Source: Paenarthrobacter nicotinovorans (lineage in GTDB: Bacteria; Actinomycetota; Actinomycetes; Actinomycetales; Micrococcaceae). From it: DNA of 64,000 bases. Shown in pieces: positions 9,039 to 18,044 of this stretch (positions are counted from its first letter, which is position 1; the number at the start of each line of letters is the position of its first letter). Under the pieces are notes generated by a model. The model had not been told where the DNA came from. It ran no database searches and was given only the letters and a program-made list of their open reading frames with translations. The stretch spans positions 124,001 to 188,000 of the forward strand of contig NZ_CP089293.1 in the NCBI RefSeq assembly GCF_021919345.1. Direction: 5' to 3'. The position numbers and the translations under genes were made by a program.

Positions 9039-11108
9039 ATGAAAGCTAAGAGTTTCTTCAAGGGCCCGGGCATCTGGATTGTTGTCGTCGTTGGCTTGCT
9101 CCTGGTGGCATTCGCAACACTGGCTCCGGGCGGTTCCACACGCATTGACACCAAGGAAGGCCTGGATCTCCTGTCGCAAAGCGGCAAGGTCGAGCAGGCC
9201 AAGATCTTCGACGCCGAGAACCGCGTCGACTTGGTGCTGAAGGACAACCTGAACCTGGATGGACAGGACAAGGGCAAGAACGTCCAGTTCTTCTACGTCA
9301 CGGATCGTGGTCCGGATGTCGTGAAGGCTGTTACCAACGCCAACCCGGACAAGGGCTTTACTGACCAGCCCGTCGAGAACAACTGGTTCTCCGGCCTGTT
9401 CTCGCTCCTTATCCCGGTGCTGTTGCTCGGTGTCCTGTTCTGGTTCCTGCTGTCCCGCATGCAGGGCGGCGGCTCCAAGGTCATGCAGTTCGGCAAGTCC
9501 AAGGCCAAGCTGGTCAACAAGGACATGCCCCAGGTGACGTTCTCCGACGTTGCCGGTGCTGACGAGGCCGTGGAAGAGCTCCAGGAAATCAAGGAATTCC
9601 TCCAGGAACCGGCGAAGTTCCAGGCGGTCGGCGCCAAGATCCCCAAGGGTGTGCTGCTCTACGGCCCTCCGGGTACCGGTAAGACCCTGCTCGCCCGTGC
9701 TGTCGCAGGCGAAGCCGGTGTTCCGTTCTTCTCCATCTCCGGCTCGGACTTCGTGGAGATGTTCGTCGGTGTGGGTGCCTCCCGCGTCCGCGACCTCTTC
9801 GAGCAGGCCAAGGCCAGTTCCCCGGCAATCATCTTCGTGGACGAGATCGACGCCGTCGGCCGTCACCGCGGTGCCGGCATCGGCGGCGGAAACGACGAGC
9901 GTGAGCAAACCCTGAACCAGCTCCTTGTGGAGATGGATGGCTTCGACGTCAAAACCAACGTCATTCTCATCGCGGCGACGAACCGTCCCGACGTCCTGGA
10001 TCCCGCACTGTTGCGCCCGGGCCGTTTTGACCGCCAGATCACCGTGGAAGCTCCGGACATGATCGGTCGCGAACAGATCCTCAATGTCCACGCCAAGGGC
10101 AAGCCCATGGCTCCCGGCATCGACCTCAGGGCTGTTGCCAAGAAGACCCCCGGCTACACAGGTGCCGACCTGGCCAACGTCTTGAACGAGGCCGCGCTGC
10201 TGACCGCCCGTTCAAATGCGAACCTCATCGATGACCGTGCGTTGGACGAGGCAATCGACCGCGTCATGGCCGGCCCGCAAAAGCGCAGCCGCGTCATGAA
10301 GGAACTCGAGCGCAAGATCACCGCCTACCACGAAGGCGGCCACGCCTTGGTGGCGGCAGCACTGCGGAATTCCGCCCCGGTCACCAAGATCACCATCCTT
10401 CCCCGCGGCCGTGCACTCGGCTACACCATGGTGATCCCCGAGGATGACAAGTACTCGGTCACCCGCAACGAGCTGCTCGATCAGATGGCCTACGCCATGG
10501 GCGGCCGCGTCGCAGAGGAGATCGTGTTCCACGACCCCTCCACCGGTGCCTCCAACGACATCGAGAAGGCCACCTCCACTGCCCGCAAGATGGTGACGCA
10601 GTACGGCATGAGCGAACGCGTCGGTGCCGTGAAGCTGGGCCAGGGTGGCGGCGAGCCGTTCCTCGGCCGCGATGCCGCACAGGAGCGCAACTTCTCGGAC
10701 CAGATCGCGTACGTCGTGGACGAGGAAGTTCGTCGCCTGATCGACCAGGCACACGACGAGGCCTACGCCATCCTTACCGAAAACCGGGACGTCCTGGACC
10801 GCCTGGCACTGGAACTCCTGGAACGGGAAACCCTGAACCAGGCTGAGATCGCTGAGATCTTCCACGACATCCGGAAGCGAGATTTCCGCGAGATCTGGTT
10901 GTCCAAGGAATCCCGTCCGGTCCAGTCCATTCCCCCGGTGGAAAGCCGTGCAGAAAAGGCCGAGCGGGAAGCCCAGGAGGAGGCCAAGAAGGCTCGCCTG
11001 GACGAACCGTTGGACACCGTAGCTCCGCACGCACAGGGCGTCAGCAGCCAGGACTCCTTCCAGGCGCCGCAGCCCGACGGCGGCAACGACCACCCGCATC
11101 ACGGCTAA
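9039..11108 (+). CDS. ftsH: ATP-dependent zinc metalloprotease FtsH
   Basis: A 689-aa membrane-anchored AAA protease that degrades misfolded membrane proteins and short-lived regulators. Two transmembrane helices (about 8-28 and 117-138) precede the AAA domain with Walker A G-P-P-G-T-G-K-T (residue ~209), Walker B I-I-F-V-D-E-I-D and an arginine-finger region; the peptidase carries H431-E-G-G-H435. The C-terminus has a charged, Pro/His-rich tail. ATG 9039 is the only plausible start, but the AGGAGGG at 9011-9017 lies 21 nt away, unusually far. The four folate genes follow 10 nt after its stop, as in mycobacteria. Confidence 0.97.
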   Translation: MKAKSFFKGPGIWIVVVVGLLLVAFATLAPGGSTRIDTKEGLDLLSQSGKVEQAKIFDAENRVDLVLKDNLNLDGQDKGKNVQFFYVTDRGPDVVKAVTNANPDKGFTDQPVENNWFSGLFSLLIPVLLLGVLFWFLLSRMQGGGSKVMQFGKSKAKLVNKDMPQVTFSDVAGADEAVEELQEIKEFLQEPAKFQAVGAKIPKGVLLYGPPGTGKTLLARAVAGEAGVPFFSISGSDFVEMFVGVGASRVRDLFEQAKASSPAIIFVDEIDAVGRHRGAGIGGGNDEREQTLNQLLVEMDGFDVKTNVILIAATNRPDVLDPALLRPGRFDRQITVEAPDMIGREQILNVHAKGKPMAPGIDLRAVAKKTPGYTGADLANVLNEAALLTARSNANLIDDRALDEAIDRVMAGPQKRSRVMKELERKITAYHEGGHALVAAALRNSAPVTKITILPRGRALGYTMVIPEDDKYSVTRNELLDQMAYAMGGRVAEEIVFHDPSTGASNDIEKATSTARKMVTQYGMSERVGAVKLGQGGGEPFLGRDAAQERNFSDQIAYVVDEEVRRLIDQAHDEAYAILTENRDVLDRLALELLERETLNQAEIAEIFHDIRKRDFREIWLSKESRPVQSIPPVESRAEKAEREAQEEAKKARLDEPLDTVAPHAQGVSSQDSFQAPQPDGGNDHPHHG

Positions 11109-11118
11109 GCTTTCTGCT

Positions 11119-11751
11119 GTGACTCATTTCGACGACGACGACCTCGCCGCCGCCCACGGTTCCGCCACGGGCTCCAAGGCCCACTCCAAGGTGGACCGTC
11201 CGCGCATTGAAGCGGCTGTCCGCGAGATCCTGCTGGCAATTGGTGAAGACCCTGACCGTGGCGGGCTGCAGGACACGCCAAAGCGCGTGGCCAAAGCCTA
11301 TGCCGAGGTGTTCGCGGGCCTGCACCAGCACCCCGCGGACGTCCTGTCCACCACCTTCGACCTCGACCACGAAGAGCTTGTCCTGGTGAAGGACATTCCC
11401 TTCTACTCCACGTGCGAACACCACCTGGTGCCGTTCCACGGAGTAGCGCATGTCGGTTACATTCCGTCACATGACGGCAAGGTGACCGGCCTCAGCAAGC
11501 TGGCACGGCTGGTGGATATCTACGCCCGCCGGCCGCAGGTGCAGGAGCGCCTCACCACGCAGATCGTGGAGGCCCTGGTGAAGCACCTCAACCCGCGCGG
11601 GGCGATTGTCGTCGTCGAATGTGAACACATGTGTATGTCCATGCGCGGCATCCGCAAGCCCGGCGCGAAGACCGTCACCAGCGCGGTGCGCGGTCAACTC
11701 CATGACCCGGCCACCCGCGCCGAGGCCATGAGCCTCATCATCGGAAGGTAA
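11119..11751 (+). CDS. folE: GTP cyclohydrolase I
   Basis: A 210-aa enzyme converting GTP to dihydroneopterin triphosphate, the first step of folate synthesis. Zinc ligands are visible in S-T-C-E-H-H and in H-M-C-M-S, with the catalytic motifs G-L-S-K-L-A-R and M-R-G-I intact. The start is GTG 11119, only 10 nt after the ftsH stop, with a weak ribosome site, suggesting coupling to ftsH. folP follows after 6 nt. The first ~25 residues are a charged extension usual in this lineage. Confidence 0.96.
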   Translation: MTHFDDDDLAAAHGSATGSKAHSKVDRPRIEAAVREILLAIGEDPDRGGLQDTPKRVAKAYAEVFAGLHQHPADVLSTTFDLDHEELVLVKDIPFYSTCEHHLVPFHGVAHVGYIPSHDGKVTGLSKLARLVDIYARRPQVQERLTTQIVEALVKHLNPRGAIVVVECEHMCMSMRGIRKPGAKTVTSAVRGQLHDPATRAEAMSLIIGR

Positions 11752-11757
11752 GCATTT

Positions 11758-12663
11758 ATGGACTCCCTCGCTGCAGCACCCGGAACCGGCCCGGCCACAA
11801 GCCCGCTGCCGGTTCTCCGTAAGCCGCGGCCCGCGGCCAGGTTCGAGGACCTGCCCACGGACCGCACGCTCGTCATGGGAATCCTCAACGTCACCCCGGA
11901 TTCCTTCAGCGACGGCGGCACGCACCGCACACCGGACACAGCCATTGCGCTGGGCCTGCGGATGTTCTACGCCGGCGCTGACATCATTGATGTCGGCGGC
12001 GAGTCCACCCGTTCGGGCGCGGAACCTGTTTCCCCCGAGGAAGAACAGCGCCGCGTGCTGCCGGTGATCCAGGCCCTGGTGAAGGCCGGTGCGCTGGTCA
12101 GCATCGACACCATGCACACCTCCACGGCGGCCGCCGCTGTTGAGGCCGGAGCTGCCATCATCAACGATGTGTCCGGCCTGACCATCGAGCCCGATATGCC
12201 CGAGCTCGTGGCCCGCACCAAGGTCCCGTACATCCTGACGCACCGCCGGGGCGACGCCCTGACCATGGACAGCCTGACGGACTACAACAACGTCACCGAG
12301 GACGTGGTGGCCGAGCTCAGCGGCGTCCGCGACAAGCTGTATGCCGCCGGCGTTGCCCCGGAACAGATCATCGTCGATCCCGGTATCGGGTTCTCCAAGA
12401 ACGAGAACCAGAACTGGGAACTCCTGAAGAACCTGGACCAGTTGTTCGTCCTGGGACACAAGGTGATGGTGGCCGCTTCCCGCAAGCGCTTCCTTGGCTC
12501 GCTCCTCACAGTGGCCGGCAAGTCGGCAGCGCCGTTGGAGCGCGACTCCGCCACCGCCGCCATCACCGCTCTGAGTGCTGCCCAAGGCGCTTGGGCTGTC
12601 CGCGTCCACGACGTCGGCCCCAGCCTTGACGCCGTCAAGGTTGCCGCCCGTATCGCCCGCTGA
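11758..12663 (+). CDS. folP: Dihydropteroate synthase
   Basis: A 301-aa TIM-barrel enzyme joining dihydropterin pyrophosphate to p-aminobenzoate; the sulfonamide target. Signatures seen: G-I-L-N-V-T-P-D-S-F-S-D-G-G near residue 41, D-V-G-G-E-S-T-R-S-G, and the C-terminal A-A-S-R-K-R-F. A ~30-residue N-terminal extension precedes the barrel. GGAAGG lies ~9 nt before the ATG at 11758. It is second in the folE-folP-folB-folK cluster. Confidence 0.96.
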   Translation: MDSLAAAPGTGPATSPLPVLRKPRPAARFEDLPTDRTLVMGILNVTPDSFSDGGTHRTPDTAIALGLRMFYAGADIIDVGGESTRSGAEPVSPEEEQRRVLPVIQALVKAGALVSIDTMHTSTAAAAVEAGAAIINDVSGLTIEPDMPELVARTKVPYILTHRRGDALTMDSLTDYNNVTEDVVAELSGVRDKLYAAGVAPEQIIVDPGIGFSKNENQNWELLKNLDQLFVLGHKVMVAASRKRFLGSLLTVAGKSAAPLERDSATAAITALSAAQGAWAVRVHDVGPSLDAVKVAARIAR

Positions 12664-12675
12664 TTGGATAACGCT

Positions 12676-13035
12676 GTGGACAGGATTACGCTGACCGGCG
12701 TCACCGCCGTCGGTTATCACGGGGTGTTCGATTTCGAGCGCCGTGACGGCCAGCCCTTCGTCGTGGATGCCGTGCTGCACACGGATTTCACCAAGGCTGC
12801 CGAGACCGACGACCTGCAGTACACAGCGCACTACGGCGAAGTCGCCGAGTTGATCACGAAGCACATCGAGGGCGAGCCCTTGAACCTGATCGAGGGTCTC
12901 GCGGTCAGGATCGCCGAGGCCATCCTCGCGAACTACAGCGTGACCGCCGTCGACGTTACCGTCCACAAACCCAAGGCGCCCATTGAGGTTCCGTTTGGCG
13001 ATGTGACCGTCAGCGTCCACCGGGAGCGATCATGA
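12676..13035 (+). CDS. folB: Dihydroneopterin aldolase
   Basis: A 119-aa enzyme cleaving dihydroneopterin to 6-hydroxymethyl-dihydropterin and glycolaldehyde. Typical family features are G-V-T-A-V-G-Y-H-G-V-F-D-F-E near the start and the catalytic Lys in V-H-K-P-K-A-P. The GTG at 12676 gives the normal family length; an in-frame TTG at 12664 directly after the folP stop would add four residues. The stop overlaps the folK ATG as ATGA. Confidence 0.93.
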   Translation: MDRITLTGVTAVGYHGVFDFERRDGQPFVVDAVLHTDFTKAAETDDLQYTAHYGEVAELITKHIEGEPLNLIEGLAVRIAEAILANYSVTAVDVTVHKPKAPIEVPFGDVTVSVHRERS

Positions 13036-13577
13036 GCCCTGGCTATACCAAGGTCATTCTGGCTTTGGGCAGCAACCTGGGGGAGCGCAACGACACTCTT
13101 TCCACGGCCGTTGCCGACCTCGTTGATCCGCCGGAGGTCCGCCTCCTGGGGGTTTCTCCGGTGGTGCAGACCAAAGCCGTCGGGGGGCCGGAAGGCCAGC
13201 CTGATTTCCTGAATATGGTCATGGCGGTGGAGACCACGCTCACTCCCTTGGAGCTGCTCAAGCATTGCCACGAGATCGAACAGAAGCATCACCGAACCCG
13301 TGAAGTGCGTTGGGGTCCCAGGACTCTGGATGTGGACATCATCGTTTTCGGGGACCTTGCAAGCGACGACCCCGTCCTCACCATCCCGCATCCCAGGGCA
13401 GCCGAGCGGGCTTTCGTGCTCTACCCCTGGTCGCTGCTTGAACCACACGCCCGGCTGAATGGCCACAGCGTGGCTGAACTGGCCGCCGTCGCAGCCGACA
13501 TGCCGGACATCCGCAGGTTCGACGGCTTTGGCGACGTCGCCGGCGTACCGGCCACAGGGGCGGTGGAGCCGCAGTGA
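13032..13577 (+). CDS. folK: 2-amino-4-hydroxy-6-hydroxymethyldihydropteridine diphosphokinase
   Basis: A 181-aa HPPK that pyrophosphorylates the pterin for FolP. The hallmark A-L-G-S-N-L-G-E-R near the start and the signature R-W-G-P-R-T-L-D-V-D-I, which includes the metal-binding Asp pair, are present. Length matches the family. ATGA overlap with folB and GTGA overlap with the DUF3180 gene mean the whole block is translationally coupled. Confidence 0.96.
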   Translation: MSPGYTKVILALGSNLGERNDTLSTAVADLVDPPEVRLLGVSPVVQTKAVGGPEGQPDFLNMVMAVETTLTPLELLKHCHEIEQKHHRTREVRWGPRTLDVDIIVFGDLASDDPVLTIPHPRAAERAFVLYPWSLLEPHARLNGHSVAELAAVAADMPDIRRFDGFGDVAGVPATGAVEPQ

Positions 13578-14095
13578 AAGCCATGCGCCCGGTTGTTTTG
13601 GTGCTCATCGCCGTCATCGCTGCCGTCGTAGGCTGGCTGGCCACTGTCTCTACCAACCGTTTCAGCATGCCCACCCCTGTCCTGCCAACGTCCGCGTTGA
13701 TCACCATGGGTGTCATCGCCGGACTCACGCTCGTCATGGGCGTGCGGGTCCTGCGGTGGCGAAACGGCAAGAAGAAGAACATGCTGAATCCGATTCTTGC
13801 CGCCAGGACCCTGATCCTTGCCCAGGCCTGCGCTTACGCTGGAACGCTCCTCCTTGGCTGGCATGCGGGTATCGGCGTGGACCTCCTGCGGATCGGCACG
13901 CTGCGCAGCGGTGAAGGCATCCTGTGGAATGCACTGCTGATGGGTGGCGGCGGTGTGGTGATGGTGGTCGTCGGCCTGGTAGTGGAGCGTTTTTGCCGGA
14001 TACCGCCGGAGGACATCGAAGGCGGCTCCGCCGGTCCTGAAACCCGCCGGGGCGAAACCAAAGGCGAAGGCGAATATGCCTACCGAGGCGATTGA
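13574..14095 (+). CDS. DUF3180 family membrane protein
   Basis: A 173-aa protein with four hydrophobic helices (about 5-22, 36-54, 70-90, 113-138) and a polar C-terminus; conserved directly after folK in actinobacteria (Rv3605c position), family DUF3180, function unknown. The start GTG at 13574 overlaps the folK stop (GTGA). Its 3' end overlaps the next gene by 20 nt in another frame. The constant linkage with folate genes is conserved, but no enzymatic motif is visible. Confidence 0.85.
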   Translation: MKAMRPVVLVLIAVIAAVVGWLATVSTNRFSMPTPVLPTSALITMGVIAGLTLVMGVRVLRWRNGKKKNMLNPILAARTLILAQACAYAGTLLLGWHAGIGVDLLRIGTLRSGEGILWNALLMGGGGVVMVVVGLVVERFCRIPPEDIEGGSAGPETRRGETKGEGEYAYRGD

Positions 14096-14588
14096 TCCTC
14101 CCGGCGTCCAGTGGCTCCGGGTTTCCCCCAAGTACGTCACTGTCCGCTTGGTGGAGTGGGCCATCGGAAATGTGCTGATGGTTGCCGTCCTCAGCCTGCC
14201 GCTTGTCTTCGTGCTTCTGGGATGGTGGCGGTGGCCCCCGTTGTGGCTGGCCATTGCTGTTCCTGCCGTGATGCTGGTGCTTGCACTCTGGCGTCTGGCC
14301 CTCATTCCGCGCCAGGTGCGTGCCATTGGATACGCCGAACGCGATGATGACCTGCTCATTCGCCGGGGCATCTTCTTCCAGCGCACCATGGTGGTTCCGT
14401 ACGGCCGCATGCAATACGTTGATGTCGCCGTCGGGCCGGTTGAGCGCAGCCTGGGGCTGTGCACGCTGAAACTCCACACCGCTTCCACCGGTACGAATGC
14501 CCAGCTCCCCGGCCTTCCTGCCCAGGAAGGCGCCCGCTTGCGCGAACAGCTTTCGGCCCGCGGAGAAGCCAGGCTGGCCGGGCTGTGA
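14076..14588 (+). CDS. PH domain-containing membrane protein (YdbS-like)
   Basis: A 170-aa protein with two membrane helices (about 29-49 and 52-72) followed by a bacterial PH (bPH_2) domain, with the pattern L-L-I-R-R-G-I-F-F-Q-R-T then V-P-Y-G-R-M-Q-Y-V-D. It pairs with the larger three-PH gene downstream, the same arrangement as ydbS-ydbT in Bacillus, where the pair affects resistance to certain bacteriocins. It overlaps the genes on both sides (20 nt upstream, 4 nt downstream), so it belongs to the folate-panC transcript. Confidence 0.82.
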   Translation: MPTEAIDPPGVQWLRVSPKYVTVRLVEWAIGNVLMVAVLSLPLVFVLLGWWRWPPLWLAIAVPAVMLVLALWRLALIPRQVRAIGYAERDDDLLIRRGIFFQRTMVVPYGRMQYVDVAVGPVERSLGLCTLKLHTASTGTNAQLPGLPAQEGARLREQLSARGEARLAGL

Positions 14589-16129
14589 GCCCGGGAGACT
14601 CTGCTGTGGTGTTACCGGACAAAGCCGTCGACGGCGACTGGAAGCGGGTCCATCCTGCCTCGCCTTTCGTCCGCGGCTGGGTGGCGTTGGCCGCCGTCGG
14701 GTTCTTCTTCAGCAGGGACGCTTTCGAACGGATGCTGCAGGGCCGGGATTTTGTGGATCCGCACCTGAGCGGCCGTGTGCCATGGCTCCTGGCCGGTGGC
14801 GCTGTGGTGCTGCTCCTGACAGTCGGCGGTTTCATTCTCAGCTGGTACTTCACCCGCTACCAGGTGGCCGAAGGCTTTGTCCGGGTGAACACGGGTTTCC
14901 TGTTCAAGCAGCAGCGGCAGGCGCGCCTGGACCGCGTTCAGGCCATCGACATTGTGCAGCCGCTTCTGGCACGGATTTTCGGTCTCGCAGAACTCAAGTT
15001 TGAGGTGGCCGACGCCGGCGAGTCGGCCGTGCGGCTGGCGTACCTTCCCATCGACCAGGCCAAGCAGCTGCGCGCCACGATCCTTGCGCGGGCGGCGGGT
15101 GTGGTCAGCGAGGCCGGGTCGGAGCAAGAGATCCCGGAAGCCCCGGAGCATGTTGTCCTGTCCGTGCCTCCGGCGCGCCTCCTCGGTTCCCTGCTGCTGA
15201 GTGAACAGACCGTGGGCATCCTCCTCGGGGCCGCCGCGGTGGTCTCAACCTCGGTCCTTCTGGACAACACAGCAATCTTCCTGGCCCTCATCCCCGCCAT
15301 CCTAGGTATCGGTGCTTCGTATTGGAGTTCATTCAACAAGGGCTACAACTTCACCGCGGCCATATCGCCGGACGGCATCCGGCTCCGCTACGGACTCCTG
15401 GATACGCAGGCCCAGACGCTCCCCCCGGGCCGTATCCAGGCCGTGATGGTCAGGCAGCCCCCCATCTGGAGGCTCTTCGGCTGGTACCGGATGCACGTCA
15501 ATGTGGCCGGCTACGGCGCCGCGGGGAATTCCGACGGCGCTGCCCGCACCATGCTGCTCCCCGTGGGGTTGAAGCCGGACGTCCTGCGGATGATGTCCTT
15601 GGTGTTGCCGGATCCCGGGGTGGACGAACCTGCGGCCGTCTTTGATGCCGGCTTGGAGGGACTGGCGCCGTCGGGCCGCGTCCCGGCCGGCACTGATGGA
15701 TTCGTTACGACACCCCGCCGTGCACGGTTGCTGGCTCCGTTGGGCTGGCGTCGGAACGGCTTTTTGGCCACCGGCACCGCCCTGCTGATCCGGTCCGGCC
15801 GATGGTGGCGCACCCTGGTAATGGTGCCGCATCAACGCACACAGTCCATGGCGTTGCACCAAGGGCCGCTGGCACGGCGCTTTGGTGTGGCTGATCTTGT
15901 CCTCCACACCACAGCGGGCCCGGTGCTTCCCCGCGTGTTCCAGGCCGGGGTGTCCCAGGCAGTTGAGCTTTTCGACCAGCAGGCCGCCCGTGCCCGGGAG
16001 GCACGGAAGCGGCAGACCAGCGAACAATGGCTGGCGCAGGTGGCGCCGCAAGCCCCGGAAGTCGCCGCAGCGGCAGCACAGCCAGAAGAACCCCAAACAC
16101 CCAACCAGGAGGACCGCCACGATGGCTAA
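14585..16129 (+). CDS. Multi-PH-domain membrane protein (YdbT-like)
   Basis: A 514-aa membrane protein with repeated bPH_2 domains separated by pairs of hydrophobic helices (first pair about 23-80, second about 190-235). Each PH copy shows the same pattern as in the upstream partner, for example G-F-L-F-K-Q-Q-R-Q-A-R-L-D-R-V-Q and T-L-P-P-G-R-I-Q-A. GTG 14585 is chosen because it overlaps the upstream stop as GTGA; the open frame further upstream is antisense-like and lacks domain content. The C-terminus is Ala/Gln/Pro-rich. It overlaps the DUF2520 gene by 8 nt. Confidence 0.82.
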   Translation: MSPGDSAVVLPDKAVDGDWKRVHPASPFVRGWVALAAVGFFFSRDAFERMLQGRDFVDPHLSGRVPWLLAGGAVVLLLTVGGFILSWYFTRYQVAEGFVRVNTGFLFKQQRQARLDRVQAIDIVQPLLARIFGLAELKFEVADAGESAVRLAYLPIDQAKQLRATILARAAGVVSEAGSEQEIPEAPEHVVLSVPPARLLGSLLLSEQTVGILLGAAAVVSTSVLLDNTAIFLALIPAILGIGASYWSSFNKGYNFTAAISPDGIRLRYGLLDTQAQTLPPGRIQAVMVRQPPIWRLFGWYRMHVNVAGYGAAGNSDGAARTMLLPVGLKPDVLRMMSLVLPDPGVDEPAAVFDAGLEGLAPSGRVPAGTDGFVTTPRRARLLAPLGWRRNGFLATGTALLIRSGRWWRTLVMVPHQRTQSMALHQGPLARRFGVADLVLHTTAGPVLPRVFQAGVSQAVELFDQQAARAREARKRQTSEQWLAQVAPQAPEVAAAAAQPEEPQTPNQEDRHDG

Positions 16130-17030
16130 GCCAGGACGACTCGGAGTCGGGATCGTAGGTGCAGGCAAAGTGGGCGCCGTCCTGGGCGCGGCTTTGCGCG
16201 CGGCCGAGCACGCCGTCGTCGGGGTTTCCGCTGTGTCCGAGGCGAGCCGGGAGCGGGCCGAAAATCTGCTGCCGGGCGTTCCGATCCTTGAAATCCAGGA
16301 CATCGTCGAGCGTTCCGAGCTGGTGCTGTTGGCCGTGCCGGATGATTCGCTGGGCGAATTGGTGGCGGGCCTGGCAAAGCTGGGAGCCTGGCAGCCCGGC
16401 CAGTTGGTGGCCCACACCTCGGGCCGGTTCGGGGTCGGAATCCTCAACCCTGTGCGGTCCGCCGGCGCGATTCCACTGGCCCTTCACCCGGCCATGACCT
16501 TCACGGGCATGAGCCTGGATCTGACCCGCCTCATGGACTGCACTTTCGGCGTCACCGCGGACGCTGCCATGCTGCCGATTGCCCAAGCGCTCGTAGTGGA
16601 GATGGGCGCGGAGCCCGTGGCGATCGCCGAAGCCGACCGCACCCTCTATCACGCAGCCCTCGCGCACAGCTCGAACCACATGGTCACCTTGGTGGCCCAG
16701 GCCTCGCAGATGCTGCGGGAAATCGGCGTTGAGACACCGGAATCCATGCTCGGTCCGCTGCTGCGCGCCACGCTGGAAAATGCCCTCGCATCGGGCGAAT
16801 CCGCACTGACCGGCCCGGTGGCCCGCGGAGATGTGGGTACGGTAACGGCGCACGCCCAGGCGTTGAAGGAGTACGACGCCGGTGCGGGCGGCGATGTCCT
16901 CGCCGCCTACCAGGCCATGGCCCGGGCCACCGCACGCAGGGCAGGCAACAGGGGACTGCTGCGCCCGGAACAATTGACTGGTATCGACGAGGCTTTGGAC
17001 GCAGATCCCAAGGCGCCGGAAGGAAACTGA
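16122..17030 (+). CDS. Rossmann-like DUF2520 dehydrogenase-type protein
   Basis: A 302-aa protein with an N-terminal NAD(P)-binding fold (G-I-V-G-A-G-K-V-G-A at residues 9-18) and a helical C-terminal DUF2520 domain, resembling ketopantoate or pyrroline-carboxylate reductases. AGGAGG at 16107-16112 supports ATG 16122. It sits 6 nt before panC, a linkage conserved across actinobacteria (Rv3603c-panC). A role in pantoate supply, as a ketopantoate reductase-like enzyme, is an attractive inference from position and fold but is not proven here. Confidence 0.82.
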   Translation: MAKPGRLGVGIVGAGKVGAVLGAALRAAEHAVVGVSAVSEASRERAENLLPGVPILEIQDIVERSELVLLAVPDDSLGELVAGLAKLGAWQPGQLVAHTSGRFGVGILNPVRSAGAIPLALHPAMTFTGMSLDLTRLMDCTFGVTADAAMLPIAQALVVEMGAEPVAIAEADRTLYHAALAHSSNHMVTLVAQASQMLREIGVETPESMLGPLLRATLENALASGESALTGPVARGDVGTVTAHAQALKEYDAGAGGDVLAAYQAMARATARRAGNRGLLRPEQLTGIDEALDADPKAPEGN

Positions 17031-17036
17031 ACAACA

Positions 17037-17939
17037 ATGGCCATCAAACTCGTCACCACAGCATCGGAATTGCGTGCGGAAAGTGCCCGGCTTCTCGCTG
17101 AAAAACGCGGGAGTTCTCAGGGCCTGGTCCCCACCATGGGCGCACTGCACCAGGGCCACGCAGCGTTGGCCCGCACTGCGGTGGCTGATAACGATGTTGT
17201 GGTGGCCACGGTTTTCGTCAACCCGCTGCAGTTCGGTGATGCCGTGGATCTGGACCGTTATCCCCGCACGCTTGAGGCCGACATGGACCTCCTCGATGCC
17301 GAAGGCGTGGACCTTGTTTTCGCGCCGTCCTTGGAGGAGGTCTACCCGGGCGGGCAACCGTTGGTGCGGGTGACCGCCGGCCCGCTGGGCGAAAAGTGGG
17401 AAGGCGCCTCGCGTCCCGGGCATTTCGACGGCGCCCTGACCGTGGTTGCCAAACTGCTGCACTATGGACTCCCCGGCGGAGCGGCAGCGGACGGCACGAC
17501 GGCGGCCTACCGTGCCTACTTTGGGCAGAAGGACGCGCAGCAGCTGGCCTTGGTGAAGCGGATGGTCTCGGACCTGAACTTCCCCGTGGAGATTGTTCCC
17601 GTGCCGATTGTCCGGAGCGACGACGGATTGGCGCTGTCCAGCCGCAACCGGTTCCTCTCGGACGAAGAGCACGAGGCCGCCCTGGTGTTGTCGCGGGCTT
17701 TGCGCCTTATTGAGTCGCGCGCAAACGCGCACGAACCGCTTGACCTGGATTCCGCCGTCGCGCTTGTTGAATCCCAGCCGTTGGTGGAACTGGACTACTT
17801 CGACGTCGTCGACCCCGCTACCTTGGAACCCCTCGCCGAAAACTGCAAGGAAACGCCGTTCCGCGGCGAAGGTCTGGCGATCATCGCGGCCAAAGTCGGT
17901 CCGGTCCGGCTCATCGACAACGCCCCATTGTTTTCCTAA
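17037..17939 (+). CDS. panC: Pantothenate synthetase
   Basis: A 300-aa enzyme condensing pantoate and beta-alanine with ATP to pantothenate. The class I nucleotidyltransferase motifs are present: [10 protein letters not shown] near residue 31 (HxGH) and the C-terminal [16 protein letters not shown] is typical of PanC. Usual family length. It ends the long plus-strand block; panD, which follows panC in mycobacteria, is absent and is replaced by an MFS gene and the rRNA operons. Confidence 0.95.
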   Translation: MAIKLVTTASELRAESARLLAEKRGSSQGLVPTMGALHQGHAALARTAVADNDVVVATVFVNPLQFGDAVDLDRYPRTLEADMDLLDAEGVDLVFAPSLEEVYPGGQPLVRVTAGPLGEKWEGASRPGHFDGALTVVAKLLHYGLPGGAAADGTTAAYRAYFGQKDAQQLALVKRMVSDLNFPVEIVPVPIVRSDDGLALSSRNRFLSDEEHEAALVLSRALRLIESRANAHEPLDLDSAVALVESQPLVELDYFDVVDPATLEPLAENCKETPFRGEGLAIIAAKVGPVRLIDNAPLFS

Positions 17940-17956
17940 GGTTTGGTTTTTTCCCC

Positions 17957-17995
17957 TTGACGGGAATTCGCTGGGCGTTTAGACTGTTCAAGTCT
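17957..17995 (+). promoter_or_regulatory. Promoter and operator-like palindrome for the MFS gene
   Basis: TTGACG (17957-17962), 17-bp spacer, TAGACT (17980-17985): a near-consensus vegetative promoter. AGACT-GTTCA-AGTCT (17981-17995) is a palindrome covering the -10 and start region, a suitable site for a repressor of the TetR or MarR kind. No such regulator gene is adjacent. Confidence 0.65.
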
Positions 17996-18044
17996 TCACC
18001 GGCACCGCTCGCCGGACACCAAATCCAAACCTTGGGGAATCCTC

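Noticed and set aside
11467..13020. 517-aa frame antisense to folE-folP-folB
   Set aside because: Shadow of high-GC coding genes; the sense strand has certain folate enzymes.
15705..17732. 675-aa frame antisense to the PH-domain, DUF2520 and panC genes
   Set aside because: Low-complexity His/Arg/Gly-rich shadow crossing three recognisable genes.
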